A stretch of DNA of 64,000 nucleotides from Bolinopsis microptera (GCF_026151205.1 NC_087083.1:9173460-9237459), one strand, 5' to 3'; positions 1 to 11,271 are shown, counted from the stretch's first letter. Program-made: numbers and translations. Notes: generated by a model from the sequence alone, not told the origin.

Positions 1-51
1 ACTCAAATAGAGCTGAATATTTTTGTGTCATCGTTCAAATATAAAACAGAA

Positions 52-57
52 TTTATT
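52..57 (-). promoter_or_regulatory. Poly-A signal AATAAA
   Basis: A minus-strand AATAAA lies about 65 nt past the stop codon of the terminal exon at 123-356. This is the expected spacing for 3'-end formation. Confidence 0.5.
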
Positions 58-122
58 TTAACAATTTACATATTTTATAATTATAAAATTTACAATGAAC
101 AAAATATATATCTGTTGACCTA

Positions 123-356
123 TTAAATTCTTAGGTACAAAAAATTATCATTTAATCTTAACAACCTTTCCAGTACTTCAAACAATTGCTTCAATTTAAG
201 TTCTTTCACAACTTCTGGCAGAGGTCTCCAGTTCTCTGACTGGGCCATTTCTCTGGTGAGGTTGAGAATTGGCCCATAAAAAACCTTCAGGTTATGTTTT
301 TGCGTTTCTAGCTTTTTTGTTGCCGAGCTGGAGATCTCTTTTTCTATGGCGTCTCT
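123..356 (-). CDS. Terminal exon of an unrecognised spliced gene
   Basis: On the minus strand, 234 nt (77 codons plus TAA) read openly from a splice acceptor (pyrimidine-rich tract ending in TTTAG at 357-358) to the stop at 123-125. An AATAAA follows about 65 nt later. The peptide is hydrophilic and helical, with many K, E and L residues. It includes the stretch NLTREMAQSENWRPLPEVV and then a leucine-rich helix, KQLFEVLERLLRLND. There is no ATG, so it must be joined to upstream exons. The exon at 1049-1390 ends in phase 0 (GAA, then GTGAAG), which would join it in frame. That join is inferred. I do not recognise the family. The acceptor, the full-length frame and the poly-A signal together make this a real exon rather than a chance ORF. 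Confidence 0.5.
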   Translation of the reverse strand, partial: RDAIEKEISSSATKKLETQKHNLKVFYGPILNLTREMAQSENWRPLPEVVKELKLKQLFEVLERLLRLNDNFLYLRI

Positions 357-1048
357 CTAAAGCCCTGAATAACAAGGATTGAAGGTTCAAGACCTTGTCG
401 AGACCTTGGATGTGTCATGTGATACATAAGATAGGCCTGATTGGATGGCTAATTAGGTAAGTGAGGCTTATTGGTTAAGTGGCAGGCTTTCTACTGTGCT
501 TGATGACAACTTATGAAACTAAATACTGGGAAATGGAACTTATATGATTTTATAGGTGCTGCCGTAGTGACTATTAAACTAATTAATTTGAGGTGTGGGT
601 GAAAAATACTAATTTACGAACAAACAAAATATCAACTATTTGAATATTACTATATTTGATTACTTATATCACTATATGAATATTACTGACCATTAACTAT
701 TTTAGAAATTATACCCAGATTATAAAGATAATATAAAACTTGACCGGCAAATAGAGGTTTGGGGGGGGGGGGGGGGGGGTAGCTATGATGACAAAGACGA
801 GATATCTCACACGAACCTGTGTGGCGTGATAAGTACACAACACAATGTCCCTAACACAGTAATCAGGTTATCCATTAATTATGCTATGTTTCTCATTTGA
901 GTCAGGTGAGTCACGTTGAGTCACGTGCACTATTTTGTAAGGAGAAGTTAGACAAATGAAAATGTTTTAATTTGATGTAAATAAAAATTAACAAAAATTA
1001 ACAAAAAATTAAAAATTAAATTAAAATTCACTCAGCAATGAACTTCAC
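357..1048. other. Probable intron with poly-G tract
   Basis: If the exons at 123-356 and 1049-1390 belong together, this is the intron between them (GTGAAG donor at 1048, TTTAG acceptor at 357). It contains a 19-G homopolymer at 761-779 and short GAGTCACGTG repeats near 900-930. No other coding sequence is visible. Confidence 0.3.
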
Positions 1049-1390
1049 TTCAATACAATTGTCCTCGATCCACCCAGAAATCATCCTTGAGAAGCCCTCT
1101 TCTAGGGGCATGACCACATCAAAGAGTGGGGCCTGCTCAGGTTTTCCTCAGACTTGGCTGTGAATGAGACCCCCTTCGAACATCTCATCTTTTTATGGGA
1201 AATTGATCATATTTCCACCTTCCCGGAGAGGTATTCCGGAATATCGGCGTCCTCCAACATGCTGCACAAAGTGCACTCCGTTTGCGCATCCTGGAGCAGT
1301 AAGGTGCTTTTGCATCTTATGCAGTTGTATATTTCCCAGCTCTATCGATGTGAGGTTTCTGAAGCGACCATCCCAGTACGTGGCAGCTAC
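1049..1390 (-). pseudogene. Two-CxxC zinc-ribbon-like exon, copy 1, frame-damaged
   Basis: A splice acceptor (TTGATATTCTCGCAG) is followed by a coding stretch with CIRCKSTL, then DAQTECTLC, then a P-x-Y and KVEI block. This gives a C-x2-C...C-x2-C ribbon. Further on, in a shifted frame, QAPLFDVVMPLEEGFSRM reads on to a phase-0 donor (GAA, GTGAAG). At least one frame change and an in-frame TGA after KVEI are present, so either a short intron lies inside or the copy is broken. The same exon recurs at 19777-20017 and 27600-27776, and the three copies share their acceptor context. The spacing is loosely like the zinc ribbon in the C-terminal domain of replication protein A large subunit, but the match is too weak to name it. 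Confidence 0.45.
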
Positions 1391-1498
1391 CTGCGAGAAT
1401 ATCAATTTGTTAAAAAGTATCATATTCAATACCATAAAAAATTACATGAAATGTAACACTTAACATTACAAAACATAATACTCAACTTAATAACCAAA

Positions 1499-1515
1499 CC
1501 CCCCCCCCCCCCCCC
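1499..1515. repeat. Poly-C homopolymer
   Basis: A run of 17 C on the plus strand just upstream of the zinc-ribbon-like exon. It is one of several long G/C homopolymers in the window. Confidence 0.9.
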
Positions 1516-2150
1516 ATTATACTTATAAACGGAAACGCGAGGGATTGTAGTACTAATAGTAACCTAACGATAAAAAATAAGAAAAGAAAAAGCTGATGCT
1601 AAACGATTAAAATATATTCAAGATATCATTGAATTATAAAGAACACGTCGGAAAATGTCAACTAAGAGATTTGCAAATCAAGCTGCCTAATTTATAGCTC
1701 TTCGGTTGTAAATTTTGTTAGATTTAGTGGCCTGGTCCGACAGTTTTACCCAGGGACAAATGATAAAAGAACTTCGGGCAATAAATGATGAATTGACGAA
1801 GAAGTGATAGATAATTTATTTTTTTAACAGTACGAAGGAGCTGAGTCCATTTTAAACAGCATATTAATTTTGTTAAATAGCATTCCCAAAATAAGAAAAT
1901 CTATAATAAAAAACAGACAGCTGATATCTAGATTTGTGATAATTTTTGATAATTTTCGGTTAATAGAGCTGAAGGGAGTGTTGACCTCCACAAAATTTGA
2001 ATACAAAATATAACAGTTTGAATACAAAATAGATTCCAGTTGATGTGTACGTATCCTTTATAACCTGACAAGATAAGTTTTAAATAACAGATAGTGTAAT
2101 CACAGCGCTGCTAATCTTTCTCTAAAAAGCACACAGCACACGTCGCGTTG

Positions 2151-2193
2151 AAGTTCTCATAGTTGTCATAGAATATGACAACTATGAGAACTT
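2151..2193. repeat. Perfect hairpin, 20-bp arms
   Basis: AAGTTCTCATAGTTGTCATA (2151-2170), loop GAA, then its exact reverse complement (2174-2193). No coding context. Confidence 0.85.
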
Positions 2194-2655
2194 TATTGTG
2201 CCGTAAGTTAACGACGGAAAGGTTTTCCTTGGTCTGCCGGAGGCACAAAAAACTCTACTAATATATGAAGTTTTCAAGGGGCACTTTGCGTTTGGATCAT
2301 CGACTTTAATTCTATTTTAAGTCTATATAATTATCTGCACCCGGGAATTGAAAACTGCAAAATCTTGCAGCTTCTGGAAATTAAATTACCACAATGATAT
2401 CAGAGTTCAGACTACGCAATATGTAATTCAACGAAAATAAATCCCATGGAAAAAGCGCTCTTGATGAATTGCTAATGACTATCAGAGCGGGAACTGGAAA
2501 AAGGACGGTCAAGCAAAACCCTTGCAAATATGATCGAAGATATTCCCTCTAAGAGTTACTCCCAAGCTCCCACACTGTAAAACACTAAATCATGTCGAGT
2601 CCTAAATAATGGTGATCAGTGCAGACCAAACAGCAAAGCCAAAAAAAGAAAAGGG

Positions 2656-2770
2656 GGGACCCCCAACCCATGTAGGCGTAGCTGAGACACCTCACAGCAA
2701 GTAGACCAAAGTGGCTCTTGCTTGTGAAAGGTGTATCAACTCCCCGCTTGGTTCAGCTAGGCCTGATGGA
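2656..2770 (+). repeat. Dispersed repeat starting GGACCCCCAACCCATGTAG
   Basis: The block starting GGACCCCCAACCCATG, with the CTTGTGAA and ATCAACTCCCCGC segments that follow, recurs at about 55655-55760 (same strand) and 56060-56150 (opposite strand). The latter two lie in the core of the large palindrome. Confidence 0.5.
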
Positions 2771-4398
2771 GTTCTCTTCCAATTATTCAATTAGACAGTT
2801 ATATATAGTATAGCCTTCTGAAGCAGTCCACAAGTGAGCCAGAAAGGAGGTTAACTTATTTTATTCCAGCTGTTGTGAGCCTAATGATCATTATGAAAGT
2901 CTGGAATTAATAGAGATCAAGTTTCTAGCTGACTCATTGAAACTGAAAAGACGTTGAAACTGGGATAAAAAACATTACACGAACGCCCAAAAAGATGAAG
3001 CAATTGATATGAGCAACGTTTAAAATTGAACAGCGTTTTAACGTCGTATTTAATTTTAGATTGTGAATGAAAAGTTCTTAAACGTTTTGTTGGCCAACGT
3101 TTTGTTGGCCAACGTTGGTTAATTTTAAAGGTTAATTTTTTAACGTTGAACTATTTCATGCACGAAAACCCATTTGATGAAGATGATATGCGATATTAAA
3201 CACTGATCATGTACACATCTTTTAACATTTTTACTGCTTAACGACTGCTTTTCTTACTTACTGTATAAAAAATGGATTTAAAAATTATTTTCTGAAATAC
3301 AAAAAACGTTTAAAAAATGAAACAAATTCGGATTTTTGATGGTTTTGAGTGCCTTCTAGCGTTCATATTAATGTCCGTTCATAATTATGTCCGTTCATTT
3401 AATGTCCGTCCAAATAAGGTCCGATAAGGTACCTCTTTTCGGCCTCCTACGGCGTGTACTGTGTAGCAATGCATTTGCGCCAATTTGCTCAGCCAAAAGA
3501 AATATTTTAAAGATAATTTACATCATATAATATGTTATTAAGAAGTAAATGTTGATAACTTAGTTCACGCTTTAGCAACGGGAACAGGTTAAATCTGACA
3601 AGAGATGACTTTAACACAATTTCACGTGTCTTTGACAACTAAAACATGTTTAACTAGAATGATAGAACCATAATGAATTAGTTTATTAATTGTACAGTAG
3701 CAAATAGAGTATTTATTGTCAGAGTCCACAATTTATCTAAATCATACACAGGCACGGCAGCAAACATACTTTATATTTCAGATAGATCCCTGGAAGCGGG
3801 CCTATCTGTTAGAAATAGACAGTTCTAAATGCACGAGAGTTCTGTCTTTGTGTAAACAAGACGCGAAGCGTGACCACTGACCACAGTAAGACAGTTAATA
3901 CCAAACAGAGTTGGAAATTAGCAAAAAATCTCACTTATAACTGTCACTAACATGGGGAACACAACAAAAAAATTGAGAATAATCTTGTGCGAGGGTAGGG
4001 ACCCAGATGTCGTTTCTAACCCAAATAAACTTTAAGGAGACTTCTCAGTTCTCAGTAGTCGCACCTCCTTACTCGGTTTCTGAACTGTAATTCTTCCAGA
4101 CGACCAATCTTATAGAAATTTTGTCTCCTACAAACTCCTTACAGTTACCTATCAACCCCTACTATAAAGTATAAATTTGCAAAATCATCTGTGAGCGTTC
4201 ATATTCACTACAACACTACAACCGCTCACTCAACATTGAGCCAAACACCTCGCGGTATAGTCAATTTCACGAGAGACCTTTCTTTAAAAAAAATTTAAAC
4301 ATATTTTCAATACACAAAAATCATATCTATCATATCTATCAATATTAACAACGGTTCTATAGCTGCTTTTCCCTCTAATTCTCACTCCCTAATTCTGA

Positions 4399-5811
4399 TC
4401 ACTCCCTAACGTACTGTTTGAGTCCAACAGCGAGGGCAAGACAAGAAGCTACCACCGTCACCATGGTGATGTAACAGTAAGAGTGAATATCAAATAGAGT
4501 AGGAGAAAACATACCAATTCCATACATCAAGTGATACACAAGGGTATTAATGGAGTACCCGAAAGAAGTCTTCTTGTCGAAGAGTCGTCCTATTGCTGTG
4601 TCATAGATCACGGCGAACATTGAATCTCCCAATCCGATAAGAGCTGAGATGACCATCAAATGAACAATTCCTCCTTTGATAAAGGTCTCAGCCGCTCCAA
4701 TTTCTAGGATCTGGGAGAAAGCTTCTTTGGGGAATATCAAGATGGAGAGTATCATGGCCACCAGGATAAGTAGACCAGAGAGAACGATACAAGCGGTAGG
4801 GGTTATCCATCTGGAAATTATGTTGGAAGTTGCACTTCCGACAAGATTGGATCCGCCAATCACTACTGTTGTAAGCGGAATCAGCTTCCGTTGGTTGGAT
4901 ATTGAAGGTATCGCTGTGGGAAACATTTTGTAAAAGTAGGCACAGATAAACCCAGTGTATATTAAGGGAACAAAATGTAACCAAAAAACAGGGCGCCTTG
5001 CCATCATCTTGAACCATACAATAAAGTCACTAAATGAATTGTTTAGCTCGTCCCCATCCATTCCTTCCTTTTTGTCGCCATCTTCTTTTGGCATTATAAC
5101 GACATCATCCCCTATACTACTTTCGTCTACTTTCATAACAGAATCATCCTCCCCATTACTTTCATCAATTTTCACATAAGTCACGTCTGCAGTAGTTTTG
5201 TGAGATTCCCTACCTTTAATCTCGGATATTCCAAACCCAGCCAGAAGACTAGCAAGGACAGTGACACCAGCACACAGAGCATAGACTATCTGTCTGTTAG
5301 TGGTAGATATTGAACTCACTTCAACAAAGTAGAAATAGTTAACTAGTCCTCCTAACACCATACCCGCGGATGCAGTGGTCCAGAGGTAGCCCATATTCCG
5401 ATGAGATTTACCCACCTCGGAATTATCCATCACAATCATAGGAGCGAAGATCCAGCCCGCACCTCTCCCAATTCCACTGAGGAACTCTCCAGCGTAGATA
5501 ACATACTGGTTTGTAATCCAAATCATAGGCCAGTACGAACCAGTTGTCAGTACTATTGAGAGGCCTGCTGTTAGCCGGAGTCCGAGACGATTATACAAAA
5601 ACTGAAATACCAGAGCAGTAACCATGGAGCCTATATTCTGAATGATAGCGGAGTAGTAGCCTACAGTGAGGGGGATGTCGCTAGTTTCTTCCAGTGCTAT
5701 ATTCTGAACTGCCCCTGCTGGAAATACTGCAGAGAATGAGATACCCATAGCAATGCCGGTTATTAAAACGTTCTTGAGCTTCTCGTTGCAGCAGCATCCC
5801 AGGAATGTCAT
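4399..5811 (-). CDS. UNC-93-like major facilitator protein, copy A
   Basis: A 470-aa polytopic membrane protein encoded by one uninterrupted reading frame from ATG (5809-5811) to TGA. About 12 hydrophobic segments can be seen: six before and six after a long hydrophilic loop. The N-terminal half (NVLITGIAMGISFSAVF, YAGEFLSGIGRGAGWIFAP, SEVGKSHRNMGY) fits the UNC-93/DUF895 branch of the major facilitator superfamily. Members of that branch include the K+ channel regulator UNC-93 and the TLR chaperone UNC93B1. The central loop, about residues 197-258, is very rich in D, E and K and is longer than in copy B because of a short internal duplication-like insert (VMKVDESSIGDDVVI). It probably sits in the plasma or an internal membrane. 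The substrate cannot be inferred. The absence of introns in both copies suggests descent from a retrocopy or an intronless ancestor. Confidence 0.85.
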   Translation of the reverse strand: MTFLGCCCNEKLKNVLITGIAMGISFSAVFPAGAVQNIALEETSDIPLTVGYYSAIIQNIGSMVTALVFQFLYNRLGLRLTAGLSIVLTTGSYWPMIWITNQYVIYAGEFLSGIGRGAGWIFAPMIVMDNSEVGKSHRNMGYLWTTASAGMVLGGLVNYFYFVEVSSISTTNRQIVYALCAGVTVLASLLAGFGISEIKGRESHKTTADVTYVKIDESNGEDDSVMKVDESSIGDDVVIMPKEDGDKKEGMDGDELNNSFSDFIVWFKMMARRPVFWLHFVPLIYTGFICAYFYKMFPTAIPSISNQRKLIPLTTVVIGGSNLVGSATSNIISRWITPTACIVLSGLLILVAMILSILIFPKEAFSQILEIGAAETFIKGGIVHLMVISALIGLGDSMFAVIYDTAIGRLFDKKTSFGYSINTLVYHLMYGIGMFSPTLFDIHSYCYITMVTVVASCLALAVGLKQYVRE

Positions 5812-5845
5812 GATTGTTCTGATGGGTGTATGATAAGATTGTTAA

Positions 5846-5870
5846 GGGGGGGGGGGGGGGGGGGGGGGGG
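5846..5870. repeat. Poly-G homopolymer upstream of UNC-93-like A
   Basis: A run of 25 G starts 35 bp before the minus-strand ATG and directly abuts the foldback element at 5871. The other copy of the element (11981) is also preceded by a G run, of 7. Confidence 0.9.
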
Positions 5871-6854
5871 TTCACCCTGATTTTGTTGTGAAAATTGGTT
5901 TCGAGATAGCAGTTGACCAACAAACTAGGACCAGTGACCAAACTTTTGAGGGGGTCCCGGACCCCAACCGCCAAAAGGTACCCGCGGGGCAGCCACGCCC
6001 ATATTTGGTCAAAATTAGGTCCAATTTAGGCAAATACCCTGAACATGCCCAAAATCAAGATTCTCGTACATGAAATTTCATCAAGATTGGACGAAAAATG
6101 ACTGAGTTATGAGCTAAAAACCATATGACCATGTTTGGGCATACGCACCTAATTTGATCCAAATTTGGCCCATAAATTGGTCAAATATCAATATTTTTGA
6201 ATGAAACCAACTTTATATGGAAGGTAAGCCTATACTACATATTATCTATGATTGTCAGCTCAATATCTACCTAAGTGTGGATTCTGTGTTCAAATAATCG
6301 CAAAAAATGAACAAAATTGCCCATATCTCAGTTCGTGATATTTGCAAAACTGACTTTGCTCAAAACAATAGAACTCAATAGGGTTTCAATATTTTTTCAT
6401 GAAATCAGAATCAACGTAGAATTGTCTCATGACCTTAAGTTTTGGGACAGAATTTTGAGTTAGGCCTTTTAAGTTAGGCCTTTAAAAAAAATTCCAAAAT
6501 TTGCAATGCTAAATTTAGAATTTGGCCGCCAAATTTTTTAAAGGCCTAACTTAAAAACATAGTCATATGGTTTTTGGCTCATAACTCAGTCATGTTTTGT
6601 CCAATCTTGATGAAAATTCATATACGAGTTCAGGGGACCACTAGCTACTAGTAAAGCACCTAAAATCTTGATTTTGGGCATGTTCAGGGACTTGGCTAAA
6701 TTGGGCCTAATTTGGACTAAATATGGGCGTGGCTGCCCCGCAGGCACTGTTTGGCGGGTGGGGTCCGGGACCCCCTCAAAAGTTTGGTCACTGGTCCTAG
6801 TTTGTTGGTCAACTGCTATCTCGAAACCAAGTTTCACAAAAACATCAGGGTGAA
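5871..6854. mobile_element. Foldback (MITE-like) element, full copy
   Basis: Begins TTCACCCTGA and ends TCAGGGTGAA. The left arm (5871 to about 6131) is the reverse complement of the right arm (about 6557 to 6854) with modest divergence, giving very long terminal inverted repeats of roughly 260-300 bp. The centre holds an AT-rich nested stem (AGGCCTTT...AAAGGCCT). No transposase is present. Each arm keeps the same open frame (reads ...GFEIAVDQQTRTSDQTFEGV...). The element lies immediately upstream of the first UNC-93-like gene. Confidence 0.8.
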
Positions 6855-7003
6855 CCCCTTCTTAATGTGAGAATGTGGTCAGTGGTGAAGGTTGGTAATC
6901 AGTACATCTAAGATTGTATTATTGCGAACTCATTGCGAAAATTTGAGCTGTCTCTGCGAAAATATTAAGGATAAACTTTATCAATCTTACAATTATATAA
7001 AAC

Positions 7004-7218
7004 AATCCCAGCCACGTCGGTAAGAAAGGTTTTGGCATACGCCCTAGCAAAAGTGTTGTCAATTGTTAATCATGAAATGTAAATGCTTAATGGAAACAGT
7101 GCACTCTTGAAAAACACACACTTGTGAAAAATGACATGCAAAACTAAACACAGCAAACATTAAAAAAGCGTGTGATGGTAAACTTGTTTAATCGATGCGG
7201 TGAGCATGGTTAAAATCT
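7004..7218 (+). repeat. 215-bp direct repeat, copy 1
   Basis: Starts ATCCCAGCCACGTCGGTAAG and ends at GGTGAGCATGGTTAAAAT. It is repeated with small indels at 8131-8357. No coding content is seen. Confidence 0.8.
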
Positions 7219-8068
7219 TAGTTGTAGTGAACAGTGGATTTTGACGTATTAAACGCACGTTCCAGTCATTTTTTAGTAAACGTTATACTTATTGAACGTT
7301 GGTGAACGTCAGCGATTATCAAAAACAAAAATGCATGAAAATAAACTTTTTGAAATCTCAATTTCCCCAACTGATAATTATTAATGAACATCTATGAATA
7401 TTTAATTGTCCTCATTCTCGTAATTCAATTGTTAGGTAGCAGAATTGTAGACTTAGCGGAGAGATAATTAAAGACTAACGTATCACTATCAACTCGTACT
7501 CGGTTTTATAGATCTAGATTGTAGAGCTTACGCTTTATAAATATCTACCACATACGCACACTTTATATTATCACAAAAGACTAGTAACCGAGTACCGGTC
7601 TAGAGATTTGGCTACTGAATCGAAAACAGTCGGATATCAATCTAATTTCCTGTTAGCAAGACCAGAACTGAGTGGCAAACAGGAGAATTAAAACTATACT
7701 GAAAGGTTCTGGAATTTCTAACCGCTCATGGTTGCTAGATGTCAGAAAATTGTTTTATCTGCCATTCGACCCTGTGATCCTATGATGCTGACCCGACAAT
7801 AGCCATTGGATCACAAGCACAAACTATTTATCGAACTAAAGTACGCTACCTGGACTCTAGTTCGCCATCTTCGACACGTACCGAAGTACGACAGGGGTGA
7901 TATCTGGCGAATTTAATTTGTCGAACTATAGTGCGTGTCGTACTAGAGTACATGAATCCTACTGAACACTACTAGTAATTTATCCATAACGTTCAGAACG
8001 AGAGATGAGTTTTAGTGAACGTATGTACAGAACATTTTTAGTGAACGTTCCGTGCGTTCACTACAACT

Positions 8069-8408
8069 AAGGTTAAAATACCTCGCGACCTGCACAACAC
8101 TGGTGTTAAGTACAATATAGACCTGCCACGATCCCAGCCACGTCGGTAAGAAAGGTTTTGACATATATATACGCACTAGCAAAAGTGTTGTCAATTGTTA
8201 ATCAAATGTAAATGCTTAATGGAAACATGAGTGCACTCTTAAAAAACACGCACTTGTGAAAAAATACATGCAAAAAACACAGCAAAACTAAACACAGCAA
8301 ACATTAAATAAGCGTGTGATCGTAAACTTGTTCAATCGATGCGGTGAGCATAGTTAAAATACCTCGCGACCTGCACAAAACTGGTGTTAAGTACAGTATA
8401 GACCTGCA
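8069..8408 (+). repeat. Direct repeat copy 2 with flanking 55-bp duplication
   Basis: Copy 2 of the 7004 repeat occupies 8131-8357. It is flanked on both sides by a duplicated block of about 55 bp containing CCTCGCGACCTGCACAA and GGTGTTAAGTACA (8078-8127 and 8359-8408). This suggests local unequal duplication. Confidence 0.7.
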
Positions 8409-8914
8409 GGGTGGAGGCTTGTTTGCTGATGTTTTTGTGCGACGTTAAAATTGCACCAGTATATATTAATATATATATAGTGGCCGGCTTGAACTGTTAA
8501 GTGCAAATTTTTGAATTATCCTAGTTAATGTAAGCCAAGAGAGTCGTAGTAAATCCGTGTATTTGCATCCATTGTCCAAACTGTTAGAACTTACATCTTT
8601 AAAAATACTAAACTCTTCCCGTAGAAACTCCTTCATAAAATATACATGTACATATTATATATACAAATAAAACGGCATGTTCTTTAATTTTGCCATGGGG
8701 TGACAGGTTCCCAGTCATCGTAGCCCGCTATTTTTACTGCCTCCTAATATATTATACCGAAACATATAACATCAAATTTATTACATCATATACATGATAT
8801 AGGTAGAAACATTTATGGAATGAGTAGTTGCAAAAGTTTAGAATACTGACGATTGCGTTTGCACTTTAAGTTTATCAAACCGTCTATACAGTTTGCGTTT
8901 ATATTCTCCGTTAT

Positions 8915-9110
8915 AAAGCGGATACCTGTCGTAACAAAAATATTGTTAAAGGGCAATCAATAAATTTATGAGGAAGTGTTTCTGGGACTACATGATAGCA
9001 GACACAGCAGTTGCGGAACTGAAGCTTTATTTTCATTTTGAACATCATATATCAGCTGTTTTGCATTGGAACTATACAAGTTTTAGGTTATTTGTAAAGG
9101 TATAATAATT
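8915..9110 (-). pseudogene. LINE-type 3' coding remnant, copy 1
   Basis: A near-identical partner of 10122-10330. In the minus orientation it carries the Cys/His-rich tail typical of the end of non-LTR retrotransposon ORF2. This copy has extra bases that break the frame. Confidence 0.5.
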
Positions 9111-10121
9111 TAATAATTCGTATCGCTGGTAAACGTTTTTTAACTCGGACCCCGGTATTCTAGATGCAGAATGCAAATGTATATCAAGAATACAGAATGA
9201 TCACGAAGTAAACCTAGATACGTAATTCTAATTCTCTGCAGAGAAGCAATAGGCCTTAGAGAACATTTGTCGATGAAATATGGGCTTGTTAAAGGGCAAT
9301 GCCAATATTGCAATTGATTCTATAACAAAGCATTAAGCAATAAAGCACACGATAATGCTATCAAAGTTTTCTATTTTTTCCCGATCCATGACTCAACGTG
9401 CCGAAGGCACAAAAGAGTCAAGGACAAGGGTTAGCGAACGAGGTTTTTTTTGTATATGGTAGCTTTGCGACCGTACCTGCGAGCGTGCGCGCGACCGTAC
9501 CTGCCTGCACACACTGTAATCGCCCACGTGACTACCTGCGCAAAGTTATTTTGCGGAATAATCCGAATTAGCTAATTGTTGGCGCGCGGCGCTGAACTGA
9601 CCAAGTACAGTACATTGTTAATTTCACCATGTACATATCCCACTAGGCACTAATTGATAGCATACTATTATTATTTTGAGTTACTTATACTATTTTGCAC
9701 ACATCCGTGTCGGGTGTCAGGTTGCATAAACAATAAGCATATGGTTTTTAAAAATATACACGATTTTCAAATTCAATATGGAATTAGATTAACTTGGTGG
9801 CGCTCGGCCTGTCACTTCGCCATATCTGCATACTTATAAACAGTAAAAACTGGGGTCCCCAGTTTGTATAGAAAATGATAAAATACGCCATCACGGATCG
9901 GGAAATTGAGCGGCCATGCACAAAAAAAAGCGGCCGCATTTCTTGTTATCTTCGAAGTTCGAATTTTACCGATATCAATTTTGTCATGACTTAATGTTTC
10001 TGCATTTTTAGAAATTAAATTCAATAAATGATAGTGTTAAACTATATAATGATGAATTAACAAGGTAACATAGCATAGGAGCATAATTCAAGTATGCAGA
10101 GTGCAGACAAAAATTACTTCT
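9111..10121. other. Gene-free stretch
   Basis: No gene seen. It contains a nested stem at 9390-9419 (GACTC, then GTGCC-GAA-GGCAC, then GAGTC) and a duplicated GCGACCGTACCTGC at about 9466-9505 in a GC-richer patch. Confidence 0.5.
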
Positions 10122-10330
10122 AAAGCGGATAACTGTCGTAACAAAAATCTTGTTAAAGGGCAATCAATAAATTTATGAGGAAGTGTTTCTGGGACTACAT
10201 AGCAGTCACAGCAGTTGCGGAACTGAAGCTTTATTTTCATTTTGAACATCATATCTCCACTGTTTGACAAAATGTTGATAATGATAAGTTTGCATTTGAA
10301 CTATACAAGCTTTAGGTTATTTGTTAAGGT
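10088..10330 (-). pseudogene. LINE-type 3' coding remnant, copy 2
   Basis: On the minus strand this segment reads FRNCCDCYVVPETLPHKFID followed by CPLTRFLLRQLS. That resembles the C-terminal Cys/His-rich tail (C..C...E-T-x2-H-x4-CP) following reverse transcriptase in many non-LTR retrotransposons. Only about 60 codons are open, and no upstream reverse transcriptase core is present. The nucleotide sequence from about 10122 to 10330 is a direct repeat of 8915-9110. Both are therefore 5'-truncated remnants, a common result of target-primed reverse transcription. Confidence 0.55.
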
Positions 10331-10376
10331 ATAATGTACAGTAATGTGTCTCGCAGACAGTTTCGTAAATGATATC

Positions 10377-10515
10377 CCTCCCGTAATTGAGAGGTAAGTG
10401 AGAGGTAATTGAGAAGTAATTGAGAGGTAATTGAGAGGTAATTGAGAGGTTATTGAGAGGTAATTGAAAGGTATTGAGAGGTAAGTGAGAGGTAAGTGAG
10501 AGGTAATTGAGAAGT
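10377..10515. repeat. Minisatellite, GAGAGGTAATT unit
   Basis: About a dozen tandem copies of an 11-bp unit GAGAGGTAATT, with variants GAGAAGTAATT and GAGAGGTAAGT. Confidence 0.9.
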
Positions 10516-10554
10516 GTCGACACCATGATGACTTTGCAGTGCCAGGATTAGGAA

Positions 10555-10645
10555 CAGACTGGATATCCGGCTGAATCCGGTTCCGGCCGGATATCCGGCT
10601 TCAATATCTGGTTCCGGTTCCGGTCCGGTCCGGTTTCCGAAATTT
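10555..10645. repeat. CCGGATATCCGG-rich patch
   Basis: Clustered ATCCGG, TTCCGG and GGTCCGG words. A similar patch is at 13384-13470. Both are next to the shared CTCTGAGGGCAGAG repeat (10741-10812 and 13105-13190). The two clusters are probably the same decayed element. Confidence 0.6.
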
Positions 10646-10740
10646 TTGCCGGATATTTCTTTTAAAAAATGTACTTCTAAAATCTTGAAATGCATAGTTT
10701 TCGTCAGATGTTGACCCGAATCCTTAAAAAATGATTACAT

Positions 10741-10812
10741 ACTTACCTCTGAGGGCAGAGTTCCCGCTTCCGAGCCTGTTTTGAAAAGGGAGGCCTGCCT
10801 TCCGAGGGAAAT
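10741..10812 (+). repeat. Dispersed repeat CCTCTGAGGGCAGAG..., copy 1
   Basis: Shares about 80 bp with 13105-13190: the CTGAGGGCAGAG start, then CCCGCTTCCGAG, then GGGAGGCCTGC. No function is assigned. Confidence 0.65.
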
Positions 10813-10855
10813 TACCAAAATATAATCGACCTTGTTATAAACTCATTTTTATGAC

Positions 10856-11180
10856 CGTTCCTAACATAAAAGTTAAATAAATATTTCAGAATATTCTAGA
10901 AGGTTATGGATTATTTTATGAATACGGAGTAGCCAAGTCTGCAGCCTAACAATTATAATGAATAATTCTTCGGAACTTTATTTTTAGATAAAAATTGCAA
11001 GATTTATTGAATTTTCATTTTTATTGTTGCATATATGTTCATTTTCCACCCTATTGCAAGTTAATTATTATTATTATTTTTACCCTTGCACGAAGTAATC
11101 ATCGAGGATAAGACCGAGTTTGATTGTCTATTGTTTCTCCAATCGAATTAGATGATATAGCGGTGCTTTATTGAAATAAT
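10856..11180 (+). repeat. 320-bp dispersed repeat, copy 1
   Basis: Matches 17988-18292 in the same orientation, including CAGAATATTCTAGAAGGTTA, GGAGTAGCCAAG and CATCGAGGATAAGA. It is AT-rich and non-coding. Confidence 0.75.
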
Positions 11181-11271
11181 CCAGCTTGGAAAAATTATCT
11201 TACGCCCAGAAACCCTTACTGGATGGGGCTTAACTTTGAAAGTAAAAGAGTTGGAGACTTCCGCGGTTTTT

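Larger units (their letters stand above)
1516..4398. other. Gene-free stretch with small repeats
   Basis: No supported gene. It contains a perfect hairpin at 2151-2193, a dispersed repeat at 2656-2770, and a 15-bp tandem duplication (TTGTTGGCCAACGTT type) at 3081-3118. Around 3590-3690 there is a block that resembles 14550-14670, so the UNC-93-like duplication extends past the coding regions. Confidence 0.6.
6855..8914. other. Gene-free stretch with dispersed duplications
   Basis: No supported gene. It contains the paired repeat at 7004-7218 and 8131-8357. Several AACGTT/GAACGT-rich palindromic patches occur near 7200-7330 and 7980-8080. Confidence 0.5.

Noticed and set aside
10733-10780. 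ATACTTACCT looked like the 5' end of U1 snRNA
   Set aside because: Only the first ten bases match. The rest lacks the U1 stem-loops and Sm site, and a second copy of the repeat (13105) has lost the match. Reverse strand it is simply a splice-donor-like AGGTAAGTAT.
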